A DNA stretch of 36,404 nucleotides from the NCBI GenBank assembly GCA_021372435.1, contig JAJFUK010000086.1, positions 71,307 through 107,710 on the forward strand. The letters are read 5' to 3'. Every line of letters starts with the position of its first letter. The first letter of the stretch is position 1. The notes below the pieces were generated by a model. The model ran no database searches. It was not told the origin of the DNA and saw nothing but the letters and a program-made list of their open reading frames with translations. Shown here piece after piece: positions 1 to 6,480 of the stretch. The DNA comes from Actinomycetes bacterium (lineage in GTDB: Bacteria; Actinomycetota; Thermoleophilia; RBG-16-64-13). The position numbers and the translations under genes are program-made.

Positions 1-1329
1 GTCCAACACCTCCGCCTTGTAGTTGATCTTGATCCCGCCGAGGGTCCCGTACGCGCTCGGGAAGTACCGGCACGCGTAGAACCTTGGCTTGGAGATGGCC
101 TCCAGATACCGGTGGTCCTTCTCGAAGAGGTCGTCGAACCCGCCGTCACAGAGCTCGTTGTACTCGTCGACCGTCTCCGCGAGTTTCCCGGGAGAGATCT
201 CCAGCTTCTCAGCCAGCTCCTCGATGCTGTCTGCCGCGAAGACGTGCCGGTAGCCGGCCTCAAGAGCGGCGGCGACGGCCTCCTCGAAGTGGTCGAACAG
301 GTCGAACGGGTGCACGTGGGAGGTGATATCGGGACCTTTCTTCTTGTATTTCTTGAGAAGCGCGGAGTCGAAGATAGAGAACGCGAACTTGCCCGGTTGA
401 GTGGATATGGCATTGCCGGCGAAGGTGGTGTTGGCGATGGCGTCCTCGTTCATGAAGCGCTCTCCCTTGGAGTTGACCCAGAGGCAGGGTTGCCGGAAGG
501 CGCCATCGATGATGAAGTTGTTCGGCGTCGCCATGTTGTCGGGTACCAGGTACATGATCTCCATGATCATGTCGGTCTTGACGGCGCCCACTTCCCAGGC
601 CATCTTCAGTCCATCGCCGTCCATGCCCGGGACCCGGAAGGAGAACATGTCCTTGCCCCATTCGTAGCCGGTGTAGTCCTTGATCATCGCCGGGTTGTCA
701 CCGGCACCGCCGGTGGCGATGATGACGCCCTTGGCCCTGGCCTCGATCTTCTCACCATCCTCGGCCTCAGCGACGACTCCCACAATCCGGCCGTTCTCTT
801 TGATGAGGCTCCGAACCGGCGTGTTGAGGCGTATGTCTACTCCAAGATCCTGAGCCCGCATGGTCATGGCCTTGATCATCGGACCTGCCATCCGTGGCCC
901 TAGTTGGGTACTGCCGTCGGCCGGCTTCACCACGTGCCAGGTGGGCTCGGAGGTGGCATAGGCTCTGAGGATCTCGGGGGTCGGATAGACCGGGGTAACG
1001 GTCAGGAACTCCACGCCCATGTCCTCGAGCCAATCGATCGTCTCGCCTGACCGGTTGTAGATCTCGCGAACGAGTCGAGGGTCGACCTTCCAGTGAGTGA
1101 AGTTCATGTGCTTACGGAAGGCTTCGCCGGGCGTGATACTGACCATGTGGTGCCTTTGGAACCTGGAGCCGACGCCCAAGGGACCCATGCCCATGTTGGC
1201 CGCGCCCCCGGTTGTGCTCCCTTTCTCGAACGCGATGACCTTGGCACCGTTCTCAGCGGCCGAGATAGCCGCGGCCAGACCGGACAGACCGGCGGCGACG
1301 ACGATGACGTCCGTCTGTTCCTGCTTCAC
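1..1329 (-). CDS. FAD-dependent oxidoreductase, fumarate-reductase/urocanate-reductase-like flavoprotein (3' end cut by window)
   Basis: The frame is open for 443 codons from a GTG at 1329 to the window edge, so the C-terminus is missing. GAGGACG just upstream is the ribosome site. The N-terminus is a Rossmann FAD fold (DVIVVAAGLSGLAAA, residues 7-21), followed by an acidic strand end (VIAFEK) and a GGAANMGMG loop. A second conserved block, VIIATGGAGDN, lies mid-protein. The end of the visible part (YGTLGGIKIN) matches the stretch that precedes the last FAD contact in flavoproteins of the fumarate reductase/3-ketosteroid dehydrogenase family. These enzymes reduce an activated C=C bond, often as a terminal electron acceptor in anaerobes; the substrate cannot be read here. 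The first glycine of the FAD motif is Ala (A-A-G-x-x-G). No signal peptide or heme motif is visible, so a cytoplasmic form is inferred. It diverges from the moaD-like gene. Confidence 0.85.
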   Translation of the reverse strand, partial: MKQEQTDVIVVAAGLSGLAAAISAAENGAKVIAFEKGSTTGGAANMGMGPLGVGSRFQRHHMVSITPGEAFRKHMNFTHWKVDPRLVREIYNRSGETIDWLEDMGVEFLTVTPVYPTPEILRAYATSEPTWHVVKPADGSTQLGPRMAGPMIKAMTMRAQDLGVDIRLNTPVRSLIKENGRIVGVVAEAEDGEKIEARAKGVIIATGGAGDNPAMIKDYTGYEWGKDMFSFRVPGMDGDGLKMAWEVGAVKTDMIMEIMYLVPDNMATPNNFIIDGAFRQPCLWVNSKGERFMNEDAIANTTFAGNAISTQPGKFAFSIFDSALLKKYKKKGPDITSHVHPFDLFDHFEEAVAAALEAGYRHVFAADSIEELAEKLEISPGKLAETVDEYNELCDGGFDDLFEKDHRYLEAISKPRFYACRYFPSAYGTLGGIKINYKAEVLD

Positions 1330-1414
1330 GTTCGTCCTCCATTTCCTGCGGGTGCGGCCTGCGGAGCCTGCCCTGCGGCGGCGGCTCCCGGCCGTGTCGG
1401 TTTGAACGGTCACA

Positions 1415-1429
1415 CACTTCGAAGAAGTG
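1415..1429. promoter_or_regulatory. Inverted repeat CACTTC-gaa-GAAGTG, possible operator
   Basis: Perfect 6-bp arms around a 3-bp centre, about 90 bp upstream of the flavoprotein start. The size fits a dimeric repressor site. No regulator gene lies nearby, so the role is inferred. Confidence 0.3.
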
Positions 1430-1538
1430 CTCGCCGCAGCGGACGCCCACTCTCTGGCGCTCGTGCGACTCAAGGAAGATACAGGGTATCGCGCCTGCTG
1501 ACCAGGTAGGGGAGGCGAGTATCCGGGTACATGGCGCC

Positions 1539-1555
1539 GGGCCTCGATGAGGCCC
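1539..1555. terminator. GC hairpin GGGCCTC-gat-GAGGCCC
   Basis: A perfect 7-bp stem with a 3-nt loop, followed by CTTCA rather than a T-run. It sits between divergent genes, where a terminator is not expected, so it could be a leader or operator structure instead. Confidence 0.25.
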
Positions 1556-1686
1556 CTTCACTGAGCGGCGTTGCTTCGTCGTGAACCCGGTAGTGAGCGT
1601 CGTCACATAGAAGTGCTCGGGGGAATCTGGTACAACTTATGACAAACCGTATTGTGGCCCTGAAGTCGCCCCTCTGCGTCTGTATC

Positions 1687-1701
1687 ATCCGCCGGGCGGA
1701 T
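1687..1701. promoter_or_regulatory. Inverted repeat ATCCGCC-g-GGCGGAT near the moaD-like gene
   Basis: Perfect 7-bp arms with a 1-bp centre, 60 bp upstream of the moaD-like start and touching a -10-like TATCAT (1683-1688). A repressor site here would block that promoter. The promoter itself is weak by eye. Confidence 0.3.
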
Positions 1702-1761
1702 CGGTAGTGCTGCCCGTTCGTCATACCTCGGGGAGCGCATCTGAACAAGGGAGTCGTCGAG

Positions 1762-2043
1762 ATGCAGGTGACCGTGAGGTTCCTGGATGTGATGCGTGAT
1801 CGAGCCGGAAAGCGGTCGATGGTGATCGAGCTCCCGGACGGGGCGACCTACCGGGATCTTCTGGACCACATCGCTCCGGAGATGGAATCCGGTCTGGCCG
1901 ACTGGGCTTGGGATGCCGAGAGAGGGTCATTCTCGCGGCGCATGATGGTCCTGCGCAACTCGTCTGTGGAACTACGGGATGGTTCGACCGGTCTCGAGGA
2001 CGGGGACGAGATCGTTGTGCTTGTGCCGCTGGCCGGAGGGTGA
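1762..2043 (+). CDS. MoaD/ThiS-family small sulfur-carrier protein
   Basis: The protein has 93 residues, the usual length for MoaD/ThiS ubiquitin-like carriers. It starts with the typical first beta strand (MQVTVRFLDVMRDRAG) and ends in the diagnostic Gly-Gly (VLVPLAGG), which in this family is adenylated and thiocarboxylated by a MoeB/ThiF enzyme to deliver sulfur. The DGATYRDLL block and the DGDEIVVLVPLAGG ending fit MoaD better than ThiS. AAGGGAG at 1747-1753 sits 8 nt before the ATG. The alcohol dehydrogenase follows after 19 bp, so the two are probably co-transcribed. Extra MoaD copies of this sort often accompany tungsten aldehyde:ferredoxin oxidoreductases, but no such enzyme and no other cofactor gene lies in the window. 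Confidence 0.9.
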   Translation: MQVTVRFLDVMRDRAGKRSMVIELPDGATYRDLLDHIAPEMESGLADWAWDAERGSFSRRMMVLRNSSVELRDGSTGLEDGDEIVVLVPLAGG

Positions 2044-2062
2044 TCTCAGAAAGGAGCTCAAT

Positions 2063-3157
2063 ATGGGAAGAACGGCAAAGGCCGCCGTGGTGCGAGAAGT
2101 CGGAGGACCGTACTCCATCGAGTCGGTCGAACTCGACGATCTGCGCCCCGACGAAGTCTACGTACGTGTCGAGGCGGCCGGAGTATGTCACACCGACGCG
2201 AACATGCAGGTGATGGTGCCCATGCCGGCCGTGCTCGGTCACGAGGGTTCAGGGATCGTAGAGGAGGTGGGGGCGGCTGTCGACTACGTGAAGCCGGGCG
2301 ACCGAGTGATCATCTCCTGGCCGGCCTGCGGTGTGTGTCCCAACTGCCTGACGGGCAGGCGCTACATCTGCGACAACGCTTTCCCCCTGCTCTTCAGCGG
2401 ACGAAGACTCGATGGGTCCCAGACGATCAAGCTGGGGGGCGAGTGGATCTCGGGCTCTTGGTTTCAACAGTCTTCATTCGCCACCTACGCGCTTACTCCG
2501 GTCGAGTCACTCGTCAAGGTGGAGGACGACATCCCGCCCGAGATCCTCGCCGCTCTGCCCTGCGGGGCGATGACCGGCGCCGGCGCTGTGGTCAGCGCCC
2601 TGCAGGTGGGGCCTCAGGACGGCCTGCTGGTCCTCGGCGGAGGGGGAGTGGGCTTGAGTGCGGTGATGGCCGCTCACATGGCCGGAGCCTATCCGATCAT
2701 CGTGGTCGATGTGAACACGGAGCGCCTGGCGCTGGCCCTCGAGCTGGGAGCTACTCACGCGGTCAACGCGGCAGAAGAAGACGCGGCAGCGCGGGTGCAG
2801 GAGATCAGCCCGGGCGGGGTAAGGTACGCCTTCGACAGCTCCGGGGTGGTCGCCAGCTGGAAGGTCGCGGCGGTGAGCGTCCGGGCCGGGGGCATCTTCG
2901 GGGTCTGCGCCGCGGTCGAGCAGGAGACCCTTGGAGGGAGCCCGCACATCATGCTGTCCAAGGGCAACCGGATCCAGTTCATCATGGGCGGTTCGGTGGT
3001 CCCCCGGGTGTTCCTGCCCAAGATGATTGAGTGGTACAGGCAGGGCCGTTTCCCTGTGGATAGGCTGGTCAAGACCTTTCCGTTCTCTCAGATAAACGAG
3101 GCCTTTGCCGCCGCGCATCATGGAGATGCAGTCAAACCGGTGTTGTTGATGCCGTAG
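2063..3157 (+). CDS. Zinc-dependent alcohol dehydrogenase (MDR family)
   Basis: The protein has 364 residues. The ATG at 2063 is preferred over upstream in-frame starts because AAGGAG lies at 2051-2056. Catalytic zinc ligands are visible as Cys42 (GVCHTD), His60-Glu61 (GHEGSG) and Cys167 (LPCGAMTG). The structural zinc site is Cys89, Cys92, Cys95 and Cys103. The cofactor fold has GGGGVG at 192-197 and Asp216 at the end of the next strand, which predicts NAD(H) rather than NADP(H). It is of the long-chain or aryl alcohol dehydrogenase type, interconverting alcohol and aldehyde in the cytoplasm; the substrate cannot be read from sequence. It shares a transcription unit with the moaD-like gene and may belong to the same pathway as the cyclase pair downstream. 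Confidence 0.93.
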   Translation: MGRTAKAAVVREVGGPYSIESVELDDLRPDEVYVRVEAAGVCHTDANMQVMVPMPAVLGHEGSGIVEEVGAAVDYVKPGDRVIISWPACGVCPNCLTGRRYICDNAFPLLFSGRRLDGSQTIKLGGEWISGSWFQQSSFATYALTPVESLVKVEDDIPPEILAALPCGAMTGAGAVVSALQVGPQDGLLVLGGGGVGLSAVMAAHMAGAYPIIVVDVNTERLALALELGATHAVNAAEEDAAARVQEISPGGVRYAFDSSGVVASWKVAAVSVRAGGIFGVCAAVEQETLGGSPHIMLSKGNRIQFIMGGSVVPRVFLPKMIEWYRQGRFPVDRLVKTFPFSQINEAFAAAHHGDAVKPVLLMP

Positions 3158-3175
3158 GAGGACCGCTCGACGCGC

Positions 3176-3205
3176 CGGTTTGGGGGGTCTCGGTTTGGGG
3201 GGTCT
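3176..3205. repeat. Tandem 15-bp direct repeat (CGGTTTGGGGGGTCT x2)
   Basis: Two identical copies abut (3176-3190, 3191-3205) in the leader of the first cyclase gene, just before a -10-like TATAGT at 3223-3228. It is either slippage or a tandem regulator site. Confidence 0.6.
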
Positions 3206-3267
3206 GGGGCGAGGGCATATGGTATAGTGATTTCATTTCGTGGTAATCCCTAACCGAAAGGGGGGAC

Positions 3268-4080
3268 ATGGCTATGGCAAACATCACCACCGACCCATAC
3301 AGTGGGCTTCAGTTCGTGGAACTTAGCCATGAGTGGGACCAGCGCGCGCCGTCCTACCCAGGGCAGGCCGACGTCAGGATGGTCCGCGGGGTCAAGCATG
3401 CCCAGCATGGAGTCCTGGCGTGGCGGACGACCACGGTCATGCACACAGGCACCCACATGAACGCCCCTATCCATCTCATCCAGAAGGGCGCAGATCTCGC
3501 CGACATCTCCCCCGACCGGTTCTTCGGCAACGGTGCCGTTCTCGACGTCCCTAAGCAGAACTGGGAAGTGATCACGGCGGCCGATCTGGAGAAGGCCGGT
3601 CCTGGGGTCAAAGACGGCGACATCGTGGTCATCGTCACGGGATGGCACCACAAGTACTCCGACGGCCTCGAATACTACGGAGAAGCTCCGGGGCTCTCGA
3701 AAGACGCCGCCGAATGGCTCGTGAAGAAGAATCCCAAGATGGTCGCCGTAGATACGCCGCACGTCGACCACCCGCTCGCCACTTCCATGGGCCCCCACCG
3801 GGGCGGGCCCCAGATGAAGCGTCTGGCCGGGGAGTACACCAAGGCCACCGGTCTGGATCCCAAAGTCGAGCATCCTGAGTGGAACATCGCTCACAGGATC
3901 CTGCTGAGCGCCGGCATCCCGACCATCGAGCAGGTAGGGGGCGATGTCGACATCGTCAAGGGCAAGCGGGTCACACTGGCCGCGACCCCTTGGAAGTTCG
4001 CGCACGGGGACGCGTGTCAGGTCCGCATGGTCGCCATGTTCGATCCCAGCGGTACCTGCCGCATCGAGCCGGGCAACTAG
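3268..4080 (+). CDS. Cyclase-family (PF04199-type) metal-dependent hydrolase, paralog 1
   Basis: The protein has 270 residues, normal for the family that includes kynurenine formamidase (KynB), isatin hydrolase and polyketide cyclases. Family features are LSHEWDQRAPSYPG at the N-terminus, the metal motif at residues 59-69, and GDIVVIVTGWHH near the middle. The usual motif is HxGTHxDxPxH; here it is HTGTHMNAPIH, with Asn65 in place of the metal-binding Asp. That change could weaken or alter the metal site. The GAAAGGGGGG site ends 3 nt before ATG 3268; a second ATG at 3274 is possible. No signal peptide is seen, so it should be cytoplasmic. A paralog follows 30 bp downstream. It probably opens a C-N or C-O bond in a ring or amide, but the substrate is unknown. 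Confidence 0.9.
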   Translation: MAMANITTDPYSGLQFVELSHEWDQRAPSYPGQADVRMVRGVKHAQHGVLAWRTTTVMHTGTHMNAPIHLIQKGADLADISPDRFFGNGAVLDVPKQNWEVITAADLEKAGPGVKDGDIVVIVTGWHHKYSDGLEYYGEAPGLSKDAAEWLVKKNPKMVAVDTPHVDHPLATSMGPHRGGPQMKRLAGEYTKATGLDPKVEHPEWNIAHRILLSAGIPTIEQVGGDVDIVKGKRVTLAATPWKFAHGDACQVRMVAMFDPSGTCRIEPGN

Positions 4081-4110
4081 ACGTCCACGCGAACTCGAAA
4101 GGACTAGGAT

Positions 4111-4893
4111 ATGAGCCTGAAGGTATACGACCTCAGTCACACGTTCACCCAGTTCATGCCGGAGTGGCCTTCCAGCCCGAGCGTGGATATCGACATCGAC
4201 AAGTTCCACGCTCGTGACGGTGTCTACCAGGTGCAGTGGGAGGGCATCATGCACCGCTGCACGCACATGGATGCGCCTCTCCATGTGACTGAGTGCACCC
4301 CGAGCATCAATGACTATCCTCTCTGGCGACTCTTCGGGACCGGCGTCTGCGTCTCGATTCCCAAAGGCAAATGGGGCGTCATCACTCCCGATGATCTCGA
4401 GAAGGCGGAGCCCAAGATCCAGGAGGGCGATGTCGTCGTCATCAACACGGGCTATCACCACCTGTGGGCCGACACCGACGAGTATTTCGGCTATGGGCCC
4501 GGCATCGCGAAGGCGGGTGCTCAGTGGCTGGTGGACAAGAAGGTCAGGATGGTCGCCTATGGGTGTCAGGCCAACGACCACCCCATCGCCACCAAACTGG
4601 TCAACCATGGCCTCGGTCCTACGCATCCACACCTCATCGAAGAGTACAAGGCCGAATACGGGCATGATCCTTTGGAGGACTTTCCCGAATGGGAGCCGGC
4701 TCACAAGACCCTCATGGTGAAGGGTGGGATCCCGGGCATCGAGAACGCGGGCGGCGACCTCGATGCGGTCACCGGCAAGCGCTGCACCTTCATGGCGTTC
4801 CCGTGGCGATGGCCCGGAGGCGATGGCTGCATCGTGCGCCTGCTGGCAGTGATCGATCCGGATCAGACGTTCCGGTTCGAGACCGGCGCTTAG
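4111..4893 (+). CDS. Cyclase-family (PF04199-type) metal-dependent hydrolase, paralog 2
   Basis: The protein has 260 residues and is clearly related to its upstream neighbour through shared blocks (LSH near the start, the HM-x-A-P-x-H motif, GDVVVINTGYHH, HP-A, and a GG-D-VTGKR ending). The metal motif at 48-58 is HRCTHMDAPLH: the Asp ligand is kept (Asp54), but the usual Gly is Cys50. The pair therefore differs from the family motif at complementary positions, which suggests different specificities or a heteromeric enzyme. AAAGGA lies 9 nt before the ATG. Gene order and spacing point to one operon with paralog 1. A 161-bp inverted-repeat element starts 8 bp after the stop and may end or modulate the transcript. 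Confidence 0.9.
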   Translation: MSLKVYDLSHTFTQFMPEWPSSPSVDIDIDKFHARDGVYQVQWEGIMHRCTHMDAPLHVTECTPSINDYPLWRLFGTGVCVSIPKGKWGVITPDDLEKAEPKIQEGDVVVINTGYHHLWADTDEYFGYGPGIAKAGAQWLVDKKVRMVAYGCQANDHPIATKLVNHGLGPTHPHLIEEYKAEYGHDPLEDFPEWEPAHKTLMVKGGIPGIENAGGDLDAVTGKRCTFMAFPWRWPGGDGCIVRLLAVIDPDQTFRFETGA

Positions 4894-4901
4894 TAATACT
4901 A

Positions 4902-5062
4902 GAGGCTGCTGAAAAACGAAGCCACAGTCGCCAAGACACACCGGCCGGCGCGATAGGGCGTCCTCGGTCGCGCAAATAGCGCTGCTCTTCGCGCTTCCTG
5001 CGTTCTTCTCTCGCCCGCAGCCATCGCGCCCTGACGGCGCAGCGTCGTTTTTCAGCAGCCTC
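4902..5062. mobile_element. 161-bp inverted-repeat element, copy A (MITE-like)
   Basis: It is bounded by perfect 18-bp inverted arms: GAGGCTGCTGAAAAACGA at 4902-4919 and its reverse complement at 5045-5062. The core starting at 4947 (GGCGCGATAG...) matches the core of copy B at the same offset (45 bp from the left end), with only two mismatches over roughly the first 38 bp and weaker similarity after that. It has no coding capacity. A nested stem (GGCGCGAT at 4947 with ATCGCGCC at 5023-5030) makes the whole element one long potential hairpin. No clear target-site duplication is visible. Confidence 0.75.
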
Positions 5063-5132
5063 CTAGAACTCGGTCAGGGGTCGCTCTTGGTAGGCGGGCC
5101 CGGCTCTGTCGGGTCTTGAAGGAGGTCTGTCC

Positions 5133-6371
5133 ATGAAGGTCTTGATCGTCGGTGCCGGGCAGCAGGGCCACGTCATCACCTGGAACCTCGGTCGCAACCC
5201 GGCCGTGACCGAACTCGTGGTCTCCGACTATGACGAGGCCCGAGCCAGGTTGATCGCCGAACAAGTGGGCAATGGGAAGGCCACGCCGGCGTTCGTCGAC
5301 GCCTCTGATACGGCCATGGTCGCTCGTTTGGCCAGAGGAGCGAAGCTGGTGGTCAATGCGGTCATTCCTGACTACAACATGAGCATCATGCGTGCCTGCC
5401 TGGACGCGGGAGCCGCCTATCAGGACATGGCCTCGGGGCAGACCCGCACCAAGACCATCGACGAGGCGTATCTGGAGCAGACGACGCTGGCCGCCGACTT
5501 CAAGAGTCGTGGTCTGGTAGCTCTGCTCAACACGGGCATGGATCCCGGGGTCACCAACACCTTCGCGGCCAATGGCTATGAAGACCTTGAACGGTGTTTC
5601 GAGATCCGTATCAAGGACTACGCCATCTTCGACTCGCCGGTCCCCCTACAGGTGTGGTCCCAGGAGACCTACTACGCCGATTGCTCGCAGCCGCCTCTGC
5701 TGTTCGAAGACGGTGAGTACAAGCGGGTGGAGATCTTCGCGCGGAGAGAGCACTATCCGTTCCCGCAGCCGTTCGGCCTTGGAGCCGTCGTGTGCCACGA
5801 TCACGAGGAGGTCAGTACGCTACCCCGTCTGCTCCCTCGCGCGTACGGCGACAAGGGTCTGCGCTACGTGGACTTCAAGATGGGTGGATCCGAAGAAGGA
5901 CTCGACGCGGATCTTGCCCTCGTCAGCTCGGGCATGGTCAGCAAGGTCCCGGTCACTCTGAAGGACGGCACCCAGGTTCGCCCGATCGACGTCTACGTGG
6001 CCACCCTGCCGCCCAATCCACCGGCCGATGAGTTGGCTGAACTGGCTCTGGCGGGGGAGATCACCGACTCGGGCGTGGTGACGGTCGATTGCATCGGAGA
6101 GAAGAACGGGAAGCCGGCCGGCATCACGTACAACATCTTCCCTCCGGACATCAAGTGGGTGAACACCCGGATACGCGGCGGCACCTGTGTCTCGTACGGC
6201 ACCAGCACCCCGGCCTCCATCTACGCGGAATTCATCGTAGAGGGCAAGATCGCGGAGCCGGGGCTCGTATGTCCTGAAGAGCTGCCGCGGGCGGTACGCG
6301 ACGCCTTCATCGCTGAGTGCGGCCGGCGCGGCCTTCCGATCACCCGCACCGACATGGTGACCGTCAACTAG
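5133..6371 (+). CDS. Saccharopine dehydrogenase-like NAD(P)-binding oxidoreductase
   Basis: The protein has 412 residues. It begins with a Rossmann fold (MKVLIVGAGQQG, GxGxxG at residues 7-12; VVSDYD ends strand 2). The middle has the family signature (VVNAVIPDYN, then YQDMASG, then LLNTGMDPGVTN), and the C-terminal half fits the saccharopine dehydrogenase C-terminal domain. Relatives form or cleave secondary amines (saccharopine, carboxynorspermidine, homospermidine, lysine routes). Residues that would separate these are not evident, so the substrate is left open. GAAGGAGG lies 7 nt before the ATG. Upstream are copy A of the inverted-repeat element and then a 70-bp leader, so it may have its own promoter. 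With the two cyclases and the alcohol dehydrogenase it may form a nitrogen-compound catabolic set; that is inference. Confidence 0.88.
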   Translation: MKVLIVGAGQQGHVITWNLGRNPAVTELVVSDYDEARARLIAEQVGNGKATPAFVDASDTAMVARLARGAKLVVNAVIPDYNMSIMRACLDAGAAYQDMASGQTRTKTIDEAYLEQTTLAADFKSRGLVALLNTGMDPGVTNTFAANGYEDLERCFEIRIKDYAIFDSPVPLQVWSQETYYADCSQPPLLFEDGEYKRVEIFARREHYPFPQPFGLGAVVCHDHEEVSTLPRLLPRAYGDKGLRYVDFKMGGSEEGLDADLALVSSGMVSKVPVTLKDGTQVRPIDVYVATLPPNPPADELAELALAGEITDSGVVTVDCIGEKNGKPAGITYNIFPPDIKWVNTRIRGGTCVSYGTSTPASIYAEFIVEGKIAEPGLVCPEELPRAVRDAFIAECGRRGLPITRTDMVTVN

Positions 6372-6386
6372 GCAAAGCACCAAAGA

Positions 6387-6415
6387 CGGGGCCGGGAGCA
6401 TCATCCCCGGCCCCG
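6387..6415. terminator. Bidirectional terminator hairpin between convergent genes
   Basis: CGGGGCCGGG pairs perfectly with CCCGGCCCCG (10 bp, 9-nt loop). It lies between the saccharopine-dehydrogenase-like stop and the parvulin gene stop. There is no T-run, as is common at high GC. Confidence 0.6.
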
Positions 6416-6480
6416 CGACTTGATCTCTTCTCCGACCCTCTTCTCCGACAGAGGGCCCCGGCTCACCGCGGGGGCTGGGC

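Larger units (their letters stand above)
1330..1761. other. Divergent intergenic region (432 bp), no gene seen
   Basis: This stretch separates the leftward flavoprotein from the rightward moaD-like gene, so it should carry both promoters. The frames that cross it have no ribosome sites or recognisable products. It holds two short perfect inverted repeats and a GC hairpin, listed separately. A weak rightward promoter guess is CTGAAG at 1660-1665 and TATCAT at 1683-1688 with 17 bp between them. Confidence 0.5.

Noticed and set aside
1093-1509. Small plus-strand open frames at the flavoprotein 5' end and in the intergenic region
   Set aside because: No ribosome sites and no recognisable domains; the first parts are antisense to the FAD-binding fold.
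3250-4941. 563-codon open frame on the minus strand across both cyclase genes
   Set aside because: It mirrors the two cyclase genes codon by codon, crosses their spacer, and has no domain or ribosome site. High GC leaves the opposite frame open.
5064-5072. TAGAACTCG just outside copy A, like the outer edge of copy B
   Set aside because: Nine bases match, then similarity ends. It may be chance, so it is not taken as a nested insertion.
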